Assembly: GCF_003665095.1 (NCBI RefSeq)
Contig: NZ_RCHV01000002.1
Coordinates: 2,476,001 to 2,540,000, forward strand
Direction: 5' to 3'
DNA from: Streptomyces sp. Z26
Lineage (GTDB): Bacteria > Actinomycetota > Actinomycetes > Streptomycetales > Streptomycetaceae
DNA: 64,000 nt
In this document: positions 34,064 to 43,350 of the stretch, in pieces
Numbering within the stretch: the first letter of the stretch is position 1
Layout: the number at the start of each line of letters is the position of its first letter
Program-made: the position numbers and the translations under genes
The notes under the pieces: model-generated
Told to the model about the DNA's origin: nothing
The model's database searches: none
What the model saw: only the letters and a program-made list of their open reading frames with translations

Positions 34064-35494
34064 GTGGCGGCAGAGCGCATGGTGATCATCGGCGGTGACG
34101 CGGCGGGCATGTCCGCGGCCTCACAGGCCCGGCGGCTGCGGAGCGAGGACGAACTGGAGATCGTCGCCTTCGAGCGCGGCACCTTCACCTCGTACTCGGC
34201 CTGCGGCATCCCGTACTGGGTCGGCGGCGAGGTCGACAGCCGCGACGAACTGATCGCCCGTACGCCCGAGGAGCACCGCAAGCGCGGAATCGACCTCCGT
34301 CTGCACACCGAGGTCACCGAGATCGACGTGGACGGCCGGAGGGTACGCACCCGGACCGTCGACGGCGCGGAGGGGCCGTCCGGGCCGGACGGCTGGACGC
34401 ACTTCGACAAGCTCGTCGTGGCGACCGGTGCCCGGCCCGTACGACCGCCGTTCCCCGGTGTCGACGCGGACGGCGTACACGGCGTGCAGTCCCTCACCGA
34501 CGGGCAGTCCGTACTGGACGACCTGGCGGCACTGGAGCGTACGGACGACGGCGGGCGTCGCACGCTCCGCACGGTGGTCGTCGGCGCCGGGTACATCGGC
34601 GTGGAGATGTCGGAGGCCCTGATCCGCCGCGGCCACCGGGTGACCGTGCTGGAGCAGGCGGAGCAGCCCATGTCGATGCTCGACCCCGACATGGGCGCCC
34701 TCGTGCGTGAGGGGATGTCCGGACTGGGCATCGAGGTCGTGACGGGCGCGGCCGTACGGGAGATCCTCACGGGTGCGGACGGGCGCGCCCGTGCGGTCGT
34801 CACCGACGACGGGGAGTACGCGGCGGACGTCGTCGTACTGGGCATCGGCGTACGGCCGGAGACCTCGCTCGCGCGCGCGGCCGGGCTGCCCGTCGGCGAG
34901 TCCGGCGGCCTCCTCACCGACCTGGGGATGCGCGTCCTGGGACAGCGGGACATCTGGGCGGGCGGCGACTGCGTCGAGGTCTTCGACCGCGTCGCACGCC
35001 GCACCCGGCACCTGCCCCTGGGCACGCACGCGAACAAGCACGGCCAGGTCATCGGCACGAACGCGGGCGGCGGCTACGCCACGTTCCCCGGCGTCGTCGG
35101 AACGGCCGTCAGCAAGGTGTGCGACCTGGAGATCGGGCGTACGGGACTGCTGGAGCGGCAGGCCGCGGAGGCCGGTCTGCGGTACGTCACGGTGACCGTC
35201 GAGTCGACCAGCCGCGCCGGGTACTACCCGGGCGCGCAGGCGATGCACGTGAAGATGCTCGCGGAGGAGCGCACGGGGCGGCTGCTCGGCACGCAGATCG
35301 TCGGCCGCGAGGGCGCCGGGAAGCGGGTGGACATCGCGGCGGTCGCGCTCACGGCGGGCATGACCGTCGAGGAGATGACCGGGTTGGACCTCGGCTACGC
35401 GCCGCCGTTCTCCCCCGTGTGGGACCCGGTGCTGGTGGCGGCGCGCAAGGCGGTGTCCGAGGTGCGCGCGCGGTCGGGAGGCGGTTCCGCCTGA
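34064..35494 (+). CDS. FAD-dependent pyridine nucleotide-disulfide oxidoreductase, CoA-disulfide-reductase-like
   Basis: A 476-residue flavoprotein. FAD motif MVIIGGDAAGMSAA starts at residue 6. The single redox Cys in TSYSACGIPYWVGG (about residue 47) is typical of CoA-disulfide reductases and NADH oxidases. The NAD(P)H Rossmann motif VVVGAGYIGVEMSEALIRRG lies near residue 170, and a C-terminal dimerisation domain carries a conserved segment near LEIGRTGL. It probably keeps CoA or another thiol reduced. The start is GTG at 34064. Confidence 0.9.
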   Translation: MAAERMVIIGGDAAGMSAASQARRLRSEDELEIVAFERGTFTSYSACGIPYWVGGEVDSRDELIARTPEEHRKRGIDLRLHTEVTEIDVDGRRVRTRTVDGAEGPSGPDGWTHFDKLVVATGARPVRPPFPGVDADGVHGVQSLTDGQSVLDDLAALERTDDGGRRTLRTVVVGAGYIGVEMSEALIRRGHRVTVLEQAEQPMSMLDPDMGALVREGMSGLGIEVVTGAAVREILTGADGRARAVVTDDGEYAADVVVLGIGVRPETSLARAAGLPVGESGGLLTDLGMRVLGQRDIWAGGDCVEVFDRVARRTRHLPLGTHANKHGQVIGTNAGGGYATFPGVVGTAVSKVCDLEIGRTGLLERQAAEAGLRYVTVTVESTSRAGYYPGAQAMHVKMLAEERTGRLLGTQIVGREGAGKRVDIAAVALTAGMTVEEMTGLDLGYAPPFSPVWDPVLVAARKAVSEVRARSGGGSA

Positions 35495-35534
35495 CGCGCA
35501 CCCCGCACACGGGCGTACGGGCGTGCCCGTACGC

Positions 35535-36218
35535 TCAGGGGTCCGCGGGAGCGGGGGCCAAGGGCTCCCCGGTGCGGGTCGCGTGGAACAGCGTGTGCCC
35601 GCCGTCGCCCTCCGGCACGAACTCCTCGTGCGTGACGGCGAGTCCGGCGTCCGCGAGCCAGCGCCGGTACGTGCCCGCGTCCGCGTGGCTCCACCACATC
35701 GTGGCGCCGGTGCCCAGCCAGTCGTCGTCCGTGCCGGTCCAGGCGGTGTGCCCCGTCGTCGCGAGGAACCGTCCGCCCGGCCGCAGCCAGGACGCGGCAC
35801 GGCGCAGCAACGCGGGCTGCCGCTCCAACGGCATGTGGATCAGCGCGTACAGGCAGACGACGGCGTCGAAGGACTCCTCGGGCAGACGCAGTCCGGTGGC
35901 GTCACCCTGGTGGAAGACGGCGCCCGGTACGAGGGCACGGGCCCGGCGGATCTGCGTCGCGCTCAGGTCCACACCCGTGACCGCGTGCCCCGCCGTGCTC
36001 AGCGCCCGCGCCACCGGCACCCCGCAACCACATCCGAGGTCCAGTACGGCCGCACTCGCGGGCAGTTCGCGCAGGAGCGCGTCGATCCACCGGGCGTACT
36101 GGCCGAGTTCGGCGTCGTCCGTGCGGTACGTGTGGGAGACGGCGTCGTAGCCGCGCCGTACGACGTCCGTGGGGTCCGTGGGGCCCGCGGCTGCGGTGGG
36201 CGGTTCGAGTGGGGTCAC
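35535..36218 (-). CDS. Class I SAM-dependent methyltransferase
   Basis: A 227-residue enzyme. Motif I is VLDLGCGCGVPVARAL, motif II follows in GVDLSATQIRRAR, and the FDAVVCLYALIHMPLE segment is motif IV. The fold resembles the UbiE/methyltransferase-11 group; the acceptor is unknown. It is convergent with the flavoprotein gene and divergent from the S4 gene. Confidence 0.88.
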   Translation of the reverse strand: MTPLEPPTAAAGPTDPTDVVRRGYDAVSHTYRTDDAELGQYARWIDALLRELPASAAVLDLGCGCGVPVARALSTAGHAVTGVDLSATQIRRARALVPGAVFHQGDATGLRLPEESFDAVVCLYALIHMPLERQPALLRRAASWLRPGGRFLATTGHTAWTGTDDDWLGTGATMWWSHADAGTYRRWLADAGLAVTHEEFVPEGDGGHTLFHATRTGEPLAPAPADP

Positions 36219-36342
36219 GGGCGCCGACGCTACGCGTGGGCCGCGCGCGCGGGCGAGCGATTTCCCTCCGCTCCCCCTCCGTACCCTTCCGCCCGTCCCT
36301 TCCGCTCCCCTCGTTCCGCGCGGGGGCGCCTAGACTCGGCGC

Positions 36343-36750
36343 ATGGCTTCCGACGAGGCGACGACGAGCGTGCGGGTCGACAGCTGGATCTGGTCGGTCC
36401 GGCTCACCAAGACCCGTTCCGTGGCGGCCGCCGCCTGCCGCGCGGGGCACGTACGGGTCAACGGTGAACGGGTGAAGCCCGCGCAGGCGGTGCGCCCCGG
36501 GGACGAGGTACGGCTCCGGCACGCGGGGCGGGAACGGATCGTCGTCGTCACACGGCTCGTACGGAAACGCGTGGGCGCCGCCGTCGCCGCCGACTGCCTC
36601 GTCGACAAGAGCCCGCCGCCGCCCCCGCCGGAGGCCGCCGCCGCGGTCCCGCGCCGGGACCGGGGCGCGGGGCGGCCCACGAAGCGGGACCGGCGGGAGC
36701 TGGAACGGCTCCGGGACGCGGGACCGGCGCCGGGCGCCCACGACGGCTGA
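36343..36750 (+). CDS. S4-domain RNA-binding protein (HslR-like)
   Basis: A 135-residue protein. The S4 domain occupies residues 8-75 (VDSWIWSVRLTKTRSVAAAACRAG then HVRVNGERVKP). A basic, Pro/Ala-rich tail (RRDRGAGRPTKRDRRELERL) follows. HslR (Hsp15) binds stalled large ribosomal subunits carrying peptidyl-tRNA. This family member is similar in size and tail, so a ribosome-rescue role is plausible. Confidence 0.88.
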   Translation: MASDEATTSVRVDSWIWSVRLTKTRSVAAAACRAGHVRVNGERVKPAQAVRPGDEVRLRHAGRERIVVVTRLVRKRVGAAVAADCLVDKSPPPPPPEAAAAVPRRDRGAGRPTKRDRRELERLRDAGPAPGAHDG

Positions 36751-36786
36751 ACCGCCGCGGGCGCCCGCCCTCCGCACGCCCGTGCT

Positions 36787-37509
36787 TCAGGCGTCCGCCG
36801 GCGCGCCCGGATCGGGCCGCCGGGTCCAGCGGTGCCACCAGTGGTGGCGACGCGGGTGCATCGCACGCCCCAGCCGCCTGCCGAGCAGCAGGTAGCCGAG
36901 CAGCGCGCCGCTGGAGTTGAGGATGACGTCGTCGATGTCGAAGGCGCGGCCCGTCACGAGGGTGCCCTGCACGAGTTCGACGACGAGCATGACGAACGCG
37001 GTCGCCACGGTCACCCGCAGCAGTCCGCGGGTGGGTTGTGCCAGGACCGGCAGGAGGATGCCGAAGGGGATGCCCAACAGGACGTTCCCGCCGAGCTGTT
37101 TGACGGTGTCACGCAGCTCGGGCTGATCGAGGTAGGAGCGGATCGAGTCGCCTGGTTTGAGGTTGGTGTGCGTCAACGACTCGGACGCGACGGACGGTTG
37201 GAGCGTCACCGTCGACAGTTCGGCGGCGAAGACGACGCCCAGCGCGATCGCGGCGAGCATCATCAGGACCCGCGCGAACAGCGGCAGCCGCTGCGCGGTC
37301 AGTACGGCGGACGGGTCGTTCTCCGCGTCCGCGCGCGCGGACGCGTCCCCGCTCCGCGTTCCGTCCGCTGCGCCGTCGGGCGGGGCGGACCGCCGGATCG
37401 GTTCCGGCAGTCGCCCGTCGTCGTACGCGGTGGATCTCCGTGCCTTGCGGCTCCGGAACGAGTGCACGTGTGGCCACCCCCGGGGGGTCGGTGTCGGACT
37501 CAGAGGCAT
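36787..37509 (-). CDS. VanZ-family membrane protein
   Basis: A 240-residue protein. A basic disordered N-terminus (about 70 residues) precedes four membrane helices (FARVLMMLAAIALGVVFAAE; NVLLGIPFGILLPVLA; VTVATAFVMLVVELVQG; LNSSGALLGYLLLG). The family signature NVLLGIPFG...ELVQ...FDIDDVILNSSGALLGY is clear. VanZ confers low-level teicoplanin tolerance in some clusters, but isolated family members have unknown roles. It is convergent with the S4 gene. Confidence 0.88.
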   Translation of the reverse strand: MPLSPTPTPRGWPHVHSFRSRKARRSTAYDDGRLPEPIRRSAPPDGAADGTRSGDASARADAENDPSAVLTAQRLPLFARVLMMLAAIALGVVFAAELSTVTLQPSVASESLTHTNLKPGDSIRSYLDQPELRDTVKQLGGNVLLGIPFGILLPVLAQPTRGLLRVTVATAFVMLVVELVQGTLVTGRAFDIDDVILNSSGALLGYLLLGRRLGRAMHPRRHHWWHRWTRRPDPGAPADA

Positions 37510-37702
37510 CCGTTACCCAGCGGGCGGCGCCCCACACCCCGGGTCCAGAGGGCTAGACCACTGAATTCCGCCACCATGTCTGGCTGATCGCCCGAGGCGC
37601 TGCGACGATGTGGCGGCCCCGACCCGTCACACCGGGGTCGCCGGGCCGGCCGTCGACGACGGCGTGGGCCGGTGGGGCCACCGTCACGTGAGGAGCGTTC
37701 CG

Positions 37703-39496
37703 ATGCAGCAGCCGAGTCGCAGACAGACCCTCGCCGGCGCCGCCGGTGTCGCCGCCGGTCTCGGCATCGGCGCCGCCGGAGCGGCCGGGGCCGATGGCGG
37801 TACGGGCGAGGCGGCCGTACGTCGGAAGGCAGCCGGTCTGCTGGGCGGGATGTCGCTGGAGGAGAAGGTCGGCCAGCTGTTCGTCGTCGAGGTGTACGGG
37901 CAGGCCGCGGACACCTCGCACGCGAAGAACCGCGAACTGTACGGCGTGGACACCCCCGCCGAGGTGCTCGCCAAGTACCGGCCGGGCGGCGTCATCTACT
38001 TCGACGCCCGGCGCGGACCCGACAACGTGCGCGACCCCCGCCAGATCGCGCGCCTGTCCAACGGGTTGCAGCGCGCCAGCCGCGTCCCCCTCATCATCTC
38101 CACCGACCAGGAGGGCGGCAGCGCCGTCTTCCGGCTGGCCGCCCCGGCGACCCTGCTGCCGGGCAACATGGCGCTGGCGGCGACCCGTTCGGCGGCAGAC
38201 GTGCAGGAGGCGGCACGGATCATCGGCACGGAGCTGGCTGCCGTCGGCATCAACCAGAACTACGCGCCCGTCGCCGACGTGAACGTCAACCCGGCGAACC
38301 CCGTCATCGGCGTCCGTTCCTTCGGCTCCGACCCGGCGCTCTGCTCGGAGCTGGTCGCGGCGGGCGTACGCGGCTACCACCGGGGGCGGGTGGCCAGCGC
38401 CGCCAAGCACTTCCCCGGCCACGGCGACACAGACACCGACTCGCACCACGGGCTGCCGGAGATCCGGCACACGCGGGAGGAGTTGGAGCGGATCGACCTG
38501 CCGCCGTTCCGCGCGGCGATCCGGCGCGGCGTGGACACCATCATGAGCGCGCACATCGTCGTGCCCGCGCTGGACCCGACGGGCGTACCGGCGACGATGT
38601 CGCACCCGATCATCACCGGGCTGCTCCGCGAGGAGCTCGGTTTCAACGGGCTGATCGTGACGGACGCGTTGGACATGCAGGGCGCCTCGGGGGAGTTCCC
38701 ACCGGACGTGGCGCCCGTACGGGCCCTGGAGGCGGGCTGCGACCAGCTGGTGCTGGCGCCGGAGACGGACACCGCGTTCCAGGCGGTGCTGGACGCCGTA
38801 CGGTCCGGGCGGATCTCCCGGGAGCGGATCGACGCCTCGGTACGGCGGGTGCTGCTGCACAAGCTGCGCCGTGGGCTGTTCCCGTTCCCGTACGTGAGCG
38901 AGTCGCACGCCGTGCGGACGGTGGGCAGGCGGAGTCACACCGCCGTGGCGGAACGGATCACCGACCGCGGTGTGACCCTGCTGCGGAACGACGCGCTGCT
39001 GCCCCTCTCGACGGCCACCGCGCGCGCGGTGCTCGTCACGGGCTGGGACACGGCGACGACGGAGACGCTCGCCGCGCGTGTCTCCGCCCGCCGCGGGCAG
39101 ACGGCGCGCGCGCTGCCGACGGGCGCGGTCCCGACGCGGGCGGCGATCGACGAGGCCGTCGCGGCGGCGGGCTCCGCGGACCTGGTGGTGGTCTCCTCGA
39201 ACGCCGCCGCCGCGGGCAAGGAGGACGGTGCCGCGCAGGCGGCCCTGGTGAAGGAGCTCATGGCGACGGGGACACCCGTGGTGGCGCTGGCCGTGCGGAA
39301 CCCGTACGACATACGCCGCTTCCCCGAAGTCCCCGCCTGCCTGACCGGTTACACGTACGGCGCCCCGACGTTGGAGTCCCTGGTGCGGGCGGTCTACGGC
39401 GAGCTGAACCCGCGCGGCACCCTGCCGGTGGCGGTGGCCTCGGCCGAGGACCCGGAACGGGAGCTGTACGCGTTCGGGCACGGCCTGCGCTACTGA
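37703..39496 (+). CDS. Secreted glycoside hydrolase family 3 enzyme (beta-N-acetylhexosaminidase-like)
   Basis: A 597-residue enzyme. A Tat-like signal (SRRQTLAGAAGVAAGLGIG) leads the protein. The GH3 domain contains STDQEGGSAVFRL, the KHFPGHGDTDTDSHH loop with the His/Asp dyad typical of NagZ-type enzymes, and the nucleophile Asp in IVTDALDMQGAS. A C-terminal Rossmann-like domain follows. It probably removes GlcNAc from cell-wall or chitin fragments outside the cell. The ATG at 37703 lies 7 nt after AGGAG. Confidence 0.92.
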   Translation: MQQPSRRQTLAGAAGVAAGLGIGAAGAAGADGGTGEAAVRRKAAGLLGGMSLEEKVGQLFVVEVYGQAADTSHAKNRELYGVDTPAEVLAKYRPGGVIYFDARRGPDNVRDPRQIARLSNGLQRASRVPLIISTDQEGGSAVFRLAAPATLLPGNMALAATRSAADVQEAARIIGTELAAVGINQNYAPVADVNVNPANPVIGVRSFGSDPALCSELVAAGVRGYHRGRVASAAKHFPGHGDTDTDSHHGLPEIRHTREELERIDLPPFRAAIRRGVDTIMSAHIVVPALDPTGVPATMSHPIITGLLREELGFNGLIVTDALDMQGASGEFPPDVAPVRALEAGCDQLVLAPETDTAFQAVLDAVRSGRISRERIDASVRRVLLHKLRRGLFPFPYVSESHAVRTVGRRSHTAVAERITDRGVTLLRNDALLPLSTATARAVLVTGWDTATTETLAARVSARRGQTARALPTGAVPTRAAIDEAVAAAGSADLVVVSSNAAAAGKEDGAAQAALVKELMATGTPVVALAVRNPYDIRRFPEVPACLTGYTYGAPTLESLVRAVYGELNPRGTLPVAVASAEDPERELYAFGHGLRY

Positions 39497-39504
39497 CGCG
39501 CCCC

Positions 39505-39526
39505 GCCCGCCCGGCGCCGGGCGGGC
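39505..39526. terminator. Perfect 22-bp palindrome after the GH3 gene
   Basis: Two 11-base self-complementary arms meet without a spacer 8 nt past the stop codon, fitting a terminator stem. Confidence 0.6.
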
Positions 39527-39542
39527 GGCCGCATGCGGCGTC

Positions 39543-39570
39543 CCGGTGCGCACCGCGCGGTGCGCACCGG
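39543..39570. repeat. Perfect 28-bp palindrome
   Basis: Fourteen-base arms (39543-39556 and 39557-39570) are exact reverse complements. It follows the terminator-like palindrome above and lies 50 nt before the small zinc-ribbon gene. It may be a second terminator or an operator. Confidence 0.6.
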
Positions 39571-39620
39571 CGCCGTACGGACCGGTGCTCCCGTGGCGGG
39601 GGCCGCGCCATACTGGCCGC

Positions 39621-39827
39621 ATGGAACGGCGCACGGGCGCCATGGACGGGTCGGCCCCGGAACGGGCCCCGGCACCGCCCGCGGCACACCACCCGGAGGA
39701 GGGCGGCGAGTCCCCCTGCTGGCTCGACCGCGTGTGCCCCGAGTGCGGACGGTTCGCGGACGGCGCCACGCCGCCCGCCGTCTGCGCGCGCTGCGGCGCA
39801 CCCTTCGCCCCTCACGCCCCAGGCTGA
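39621..39827 (+). CDS. Small zinc-ribbon protein
   Basis: A 68-residue product from the ATG at 39621. The C-terminal half has paired cysteines (RVCPECGRFAD and VCARCGAPF), a rubredoxin-like zinc knuckle, plus an upstream SPCWLD cysteine. The N-terminal half is Pro/Ala/Glu-rich. Similar small proteins are common in streptomycetes without known function. Confidence 0.65.
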   Translation: MERRTGAMDGSAPERAPAPPAAHHPEEGGESPCWLDRVCPECGRFADGATPPAVCARCGAPFAPHAPG

Positions 39828-40191
39828 GCACCTTTAGGGAAATCCCTCCGGACAACCCGTTACCGGAAGTCGCGCGCTTGCCCCTACTCGGCCGCCTGTC
39901 GCACGATCCACCGTGCGGAGGATTCGGCCATCCCGGTGCCCGACGAGCCGCGCGCACTACGGCACCCCACGGTCCGCCCCACCGGCCGGAGATCCCTCCG
40001 GTCCGACCGGCGGGTGCCCAGTGAGCCAGCCGAGCACCGACCACGCCGATCACCGAGCTGATCACCGAGAGAGGCCCCGGATGACCCCAGGGAGAGGGAG
40101 GTTGTCGCATGCCGAACACCGAAGCCGCCCCGGCAGTCGCCGCGCGGCCGGTGGTACCGGTCCGTCCGGTGCGGCAGGGCGAGGCGCGTTG
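39828..40191. other. Intergenic region before the deoxysugar pair
   Basis: I see no separate gene here. The frame of the ketoreductase is open through most of it, with an alternative in-frame ATG at 40081 preceded by GAGAGAGG. The upstream residues are Arg/Ser/Pro-rich and do not look like the Rossmann domain. A promoter is presumably present but not recognisable. Confidence 0.4.
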
Positions 40192-41226
40192 ATGGCCACG
40201 GGTACCGGTACGGGTGACGCGTCGGCCTCCGCTCCGGAGCAGGCGCCCGTACGGCTCGGCGTGCTCGGCTGCGCCTCCATCGCGCGGCGGCGGATGCTGC
40301 CCGCCCTGGCCGCGCGGCCGGAGCTGGAGCTGACGGCCGTCGCGAGCCGCGACCTGTCGAAGGCCCGCGCGTTCACCGACGAGTTCGGCGGACAGGCCGT
40401 GGAGGGCTACGCGGAACTCCTCGCCCGGGACGACGTCGACGCCGTCTACGTACCGCTGCCGATCATGCTGCACGCGGAGTGGGTCGAACGCGCCCTCCGC
40501 GCCGGCAAGCACGTCCTCTGCGAGAAGCCGCTCACCCGCGGACTGGCCGACGCGGAACGGCTCGTGAAGCTCGCGGACGGGCTCGGGCTGACGCTCATGG
40601 AGAGCCTGATGTTCGTCCGGCACTCCCAGCACACGGTGGTCAGGGAGCTGCTGGACGGCGGTGCCATCGGTGAGCTGCGCAGCCTCACCGCGGAGTTCGC
40701 GTTCCCGCCGAAGCCCGCCGGTGACATGCGGTACGACGCGGTCAGCGGTGGCGCCCTCGCGGAGATCGGCGTGTACCCGTTCGCGACGGCCCTGCTGTAC
40801 CTCGGCGCCGACCTGCGGGTGCTCGGCGCGACGGTGCGCCGGGACGAGGCGCTGGGGCTGGACATGTCGGGGGCCGCGCTGCTCGCCGCACCCGACGGCA
40901 CGACCGCGCACCTGACCTGGGGCATGGAACACGCCTACCGGTCGGCGTACGAACTCTGGGGCAGCACCGGGCGGATCGTCGTGGAATGGGCGTACACCCC
41001 GCCGTCCACGCACCAACCGGTGATCCGCGTCGAGACGCAGGACCGTCAGGAGCGGCGTACGCTGCCGCCCGACGACCAGTTCGGCAACGTACTCGCGCAC
41101 TTCGCGCGCGCGGTGCGCACGGGTGAGGACAACGGCTTGCAGGGCGAGGACATCCTCCGGCTGGCCGCACTGACGGAGAAGGCCGGCGCACACGCCGTGG
41201 CACTGCCTGGAGGCGACGGTGAGTGA
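40192..41226 (+). CDS. Gfo/Idh/MocA oxidoreductase, sugar 3-ketoreductase type
   Basis: A 344-residue NAD(P)-dependent reductase. The Rossmann motif VRLGVLGCASIARRRML is at the N-terminus. The catalytic-lysine region GKHVLCEKPL is typical of Gfo/Idh/MocA enzymes, including NDP-hexose 3-ketoreductases of antibiotic sugar pathways. Its stop overlaps the start of the Fe-S 3-dehydrase by 8 nt, so the two act in one pathway. Together they would deoxygenate C-3 of a 4-keto-6-deoxyhexose and reduce the product. No other sugar gene is close. Confidence 0.85.
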   Translation: MATGTGTGDASASAPEQAPVRLGVLGCASIARRRMLPALAARPELELTAVASRDLSKARAFTDEFGGQAVEGYAELLARDDVDAVYVPLPIMLHAEWVERALRAGKHVLCEKPLTRGLADAERLVKLADGLGLTLMESLMFVRHSQHTVVRELLDGGAIGELRSLTAEFAFPPKPAGDMRYDAVSGGALAEIGVYPFATALLYLGADLRVLGATVRRDEALGLDMSGAALLAAPDGTTAHLTWGMEHAYRSAYELWGSTGRIVVEWAYTPPSTHQPVIRVETQDRQERRTLPPDDQFGNVLAHFARAVRTGEDNGLQGEDILRLAALTEKAGAHAVALPGGDGE

Positions 41227-42520
41227 TTCACAGGAGTTCATCCTGGAGCTCGTCCGGAAGTACCACCGGGAGAAGGAACTCCAGCGGGAGTTCGTCCCCG
41301 GGAAGACCCTGGTGATGCCGTCCGGCGCCACCCTCGACGAGGACGACCGGGTCGCCATGGTCGAGGCCGCGCTGAACATGCGGATCGCCGTGGGCTCCAG
41401 CGCCATCGAGCTGGAACGGCAGTTGGGCCGCGCCCTGCACCGCCGCAAGGTGCACCTGACCAACTCCGGCTCGTCCGCGAACCTGTTGGCCCTCACGGCG
41501 CTCACCCAGCCCGAGATGGGCGACGCGCGGCTGAAGCCGGGCGACGAGGTGGTGACGGTCGCGGCGGGCTTCCCGACCACCGTGAACCCCATCATCCAGA
41601 ACGGCATGACGCCGGTCTTCGTGGACGTGGAACTGGGCACGTACAACACCACGGTGGAGCGGATCGCGGACGCGATCGGCCCGCGCACCCGCGCGATCAT
41701 GATCGCGCACGCGCTGGGCAACCCGTTCCCCGCCGCCGAGGTCGCCGCGCTCGCCAAGGAGCACGGGCTGTTCTTCGTCGAGGACAACTGCGACGCGGTC
41801 GGCTCCCTCTACAACGGGCGCATGTGCGGCACGTTCGGGGACTTCAGCACGGTCAGCTTCTACCCCGCGCACCATCTGACGATGGGTGAGGGCGGCTGCG
41901 TCACCACCGACCGGCCGCGGTTGGCCCGCCTGATCGAGTCGCTGCGCGACTGGGGCCGCGACTGCTGGTGCGAGCCGGGTGAGAACGACACGTGCGGCAA
42001 GCGGTACTGCCAGCAGTTCGGCGGGTTGCCGTACGGCTACGACCACAAGTACACGTTCTCGCGCGTCGGGTTCAACCTGAAGACGACGGACGTGCAGGCG
42101 GCGCTGGGCCTCTCGCAGCTCCAGCGGCTGCCGGAGTTCGACGCGGCGCGGCGGCGCAACTGGTGGCGGCTCAGGGAGGGCCTGGACGGCATCCCCGGGC
42201 TGATGATGCCGGTGCCGCAGCCGGGCAGCGACCCGAGCTGGTTCGGCTACATCCTCACCGTCGAGGAGAACGCCGGATTCGACCGGAACGAGATCGTCGA
42301 GTTCCTGGAGTCGCGGCGCATCGGCACCCGCATGCTGTTCGCGGGCAACCTGACGCGACAGCCCGCCTACCAGGGGCAGAACTACCGCGTGTCCGGGTCG
42401 CTGGAGAACAGCGACGCCATCATGGAGCGCACCTTCTGGATCGGGGTCTTCCCCGGGCTGACGGACGAGATGCTGGACTACATGATCGACTCCCTCTGGG
42501 AGTTCGTCCGCAGCCGCTGA
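41219..42520 (+). CDS. NDP-4-keto-6-deoxyhexose 3-dehydrase (Fe-S, PLP/PMP-dependent, E1/SpnQ/RfbH type)
   Basis: A 433-residue DegT/DnrJ/EryC1-fold protein. The Schiff-base lysine of aminotransferases is replaced by His in SFYPAHHLTMGEGG, the mark of 3-dehydrases. Four cysteines fit the E1 [2Fe-2S] pattern C-X57-C-X1-C-X7-C: Cys in EDNCDAVG, then the pair in RDCWCEP, then Cys in NDTCGK. The enzyme removes the C-3 hydroxyl using PMP and needs an electron-donating reductase, which is not encoded nearby. The GTG start overlaps the ketoreductase stop and has GGAGG upstream. Confidence 0.93.
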   Translation: MSDSQEFILELVRKYHREKELQREFVPGKTLVMPSGATLDEDDRVAMVEAALNMRIAVGSSAIELERQLGRALHRRKVHLTNSGSSANLLALTALTQPEMGDARLKPGDEVVTVAAGFPTTVNPIIQNGMTPVFVDVELGTYNTTVERIADAIGPRTRAIMIAHALGNPFPAAEVAALAKEHGLFFVEDNCDAVGSLYNGRMCGTFGDFSTVSFYPAHHLTMGEGGCVTTDRPRLARLIESLRDWGRDCWCEPGENDTCGKRYCQQFGGLPYGYDHKYTFSRVGFNLKTTDVQAALGLSQLQRLPEFDAARRRNWWRLREGLDGIPGLMMPVPQPGSDPSWFGYILTVEENAGFDRNEIVEFLESRRIGTRMLFAGNLTRQPAYQGQNYRVSGSLENSDAIMERTFWIGVFPGLTDEMLDYMIDSLWEFVRSR

Positions 42521-42742
42521 CGCACACCCTCCTGTACGGCCTTGAGCCCTCCCTCGGCGCGGCACCACGCGCTGCGGGAGGGCTCACGCGCGGTGTCGCG
42601 CTGCGGACTCACCTCCGCGCGCGGAGGCGTCGTCTCGCCGGAGAACTCTCCGCACAAGGAGCGCGACCGTCCCCGGTGCCGAGCGGGTGACGGGCACACC
42701 ACCCGCTACACTTGCGGGCGGCGCCGCACGCCGGCGTACCCC

Positions 42743-42815
42743 GCCTCCGTAGCTCAGGGGATAGAGCACGGCTCTCCTAAAGCCGGTGTCGCAGGTTCGA
42801 ATCCTGCCGGGGGCA
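42743..42815 (+). tRNA. tRNA-Arg (anticodon CCU)
   Basis: A 73-nt cloverleaf. Acceptor arms are GCCTCCG/CGGGGGC with discriminator A. The anticodon loop CTCCTAA on a CGGCT/AGCCG stem gives CCU, reading AGG. The T arm is GCAGG TTCGAAT CCTGC. CCA is not encoded. Confidence 0.95.
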
Positions 42816-42818
42816 CTC

Positions 42819-42865
42819 CGCACGACACAGCCCCGGACGGTCGCCGTCCGGGGCTGTGTCGTGCG
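42819..42865 (+). terminator. Strong terminator after tRNA-Arg
   Basis: Perfect 22-bp arms (42819-42840 and 42844-42865) with a 3-nt loop begin 4 nt past the tRNA. Confidence 0.85.
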
Positions 42866-42933
42866 TGCGCGCCCGCCTTCCGTACGGCGAGAACCCGTAC
42901 CGGTGCGGGCGGGAGCCCTCCTAGGGTCGGCGC

Positions 42934-43350
42934 ATGGTGACGGCGACCGTACGTGAGTGGCACGTCGAGCAGGGGTGGGGAGTGCTCGACTGCCCCGAGA
43001 CGCCCGGCGGTTGCTTCGGCCACTTCTCCGACATCCGGGCGACCGGGTTCCGCGCGCTCTCGCCGGGGCAGCTCGTGGACCTCACGTGGGAGGCCCCGGG
43101 CTCCGCGCAGGACGGGTACGACTTCCGCGCGGTGAGCATCGTGCCGCGGTCCGCGTGGCGCGGGACGTACGACGAGGCGTACGGGTCGGCGCCGGTCGTT
43201 CAACGGCGTGAGGAGACGCGGCTGTTGAGCGCGTGCGCGGCAAAGGTGGGGGCAGACAAACATCACCCCGGTACCCGCTTTCGGGGAGTCGAAGCATCGA
43301 ATCCCGAGACCGCTTCAGCGCCACACCCTGCATCGAATCTTCACATGTGA
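42934..43350 (+). CDS. Cold-shock-domain-like protein
   Basis: A 138-residue protein. The first 70 residues resemble a cold-shock domain: TVREWHVEQGWGVLDCPETPGGCFGHFSDI corresponds to the strand with the RNP-like aromatic residues, although the usual KGFGFI is changed to QGWGVL. The last 60 residues are low in hydrophobics, match no domain and may be disordered. It may bind single-stranded nucleic acid. Confidence 0.75.
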   Translation: MVTATVREWHVEQGWGVLDCPETPGGCFGHFSDIRATGFRALSPGQLVDLTWEAPGSAQDGYDFRAVSIVPRSAWRGTYDEAYGSAPVVQRREETRLLSACAAKVGADKHHPGTRFRGVEASNPETASAPHPASNLHM

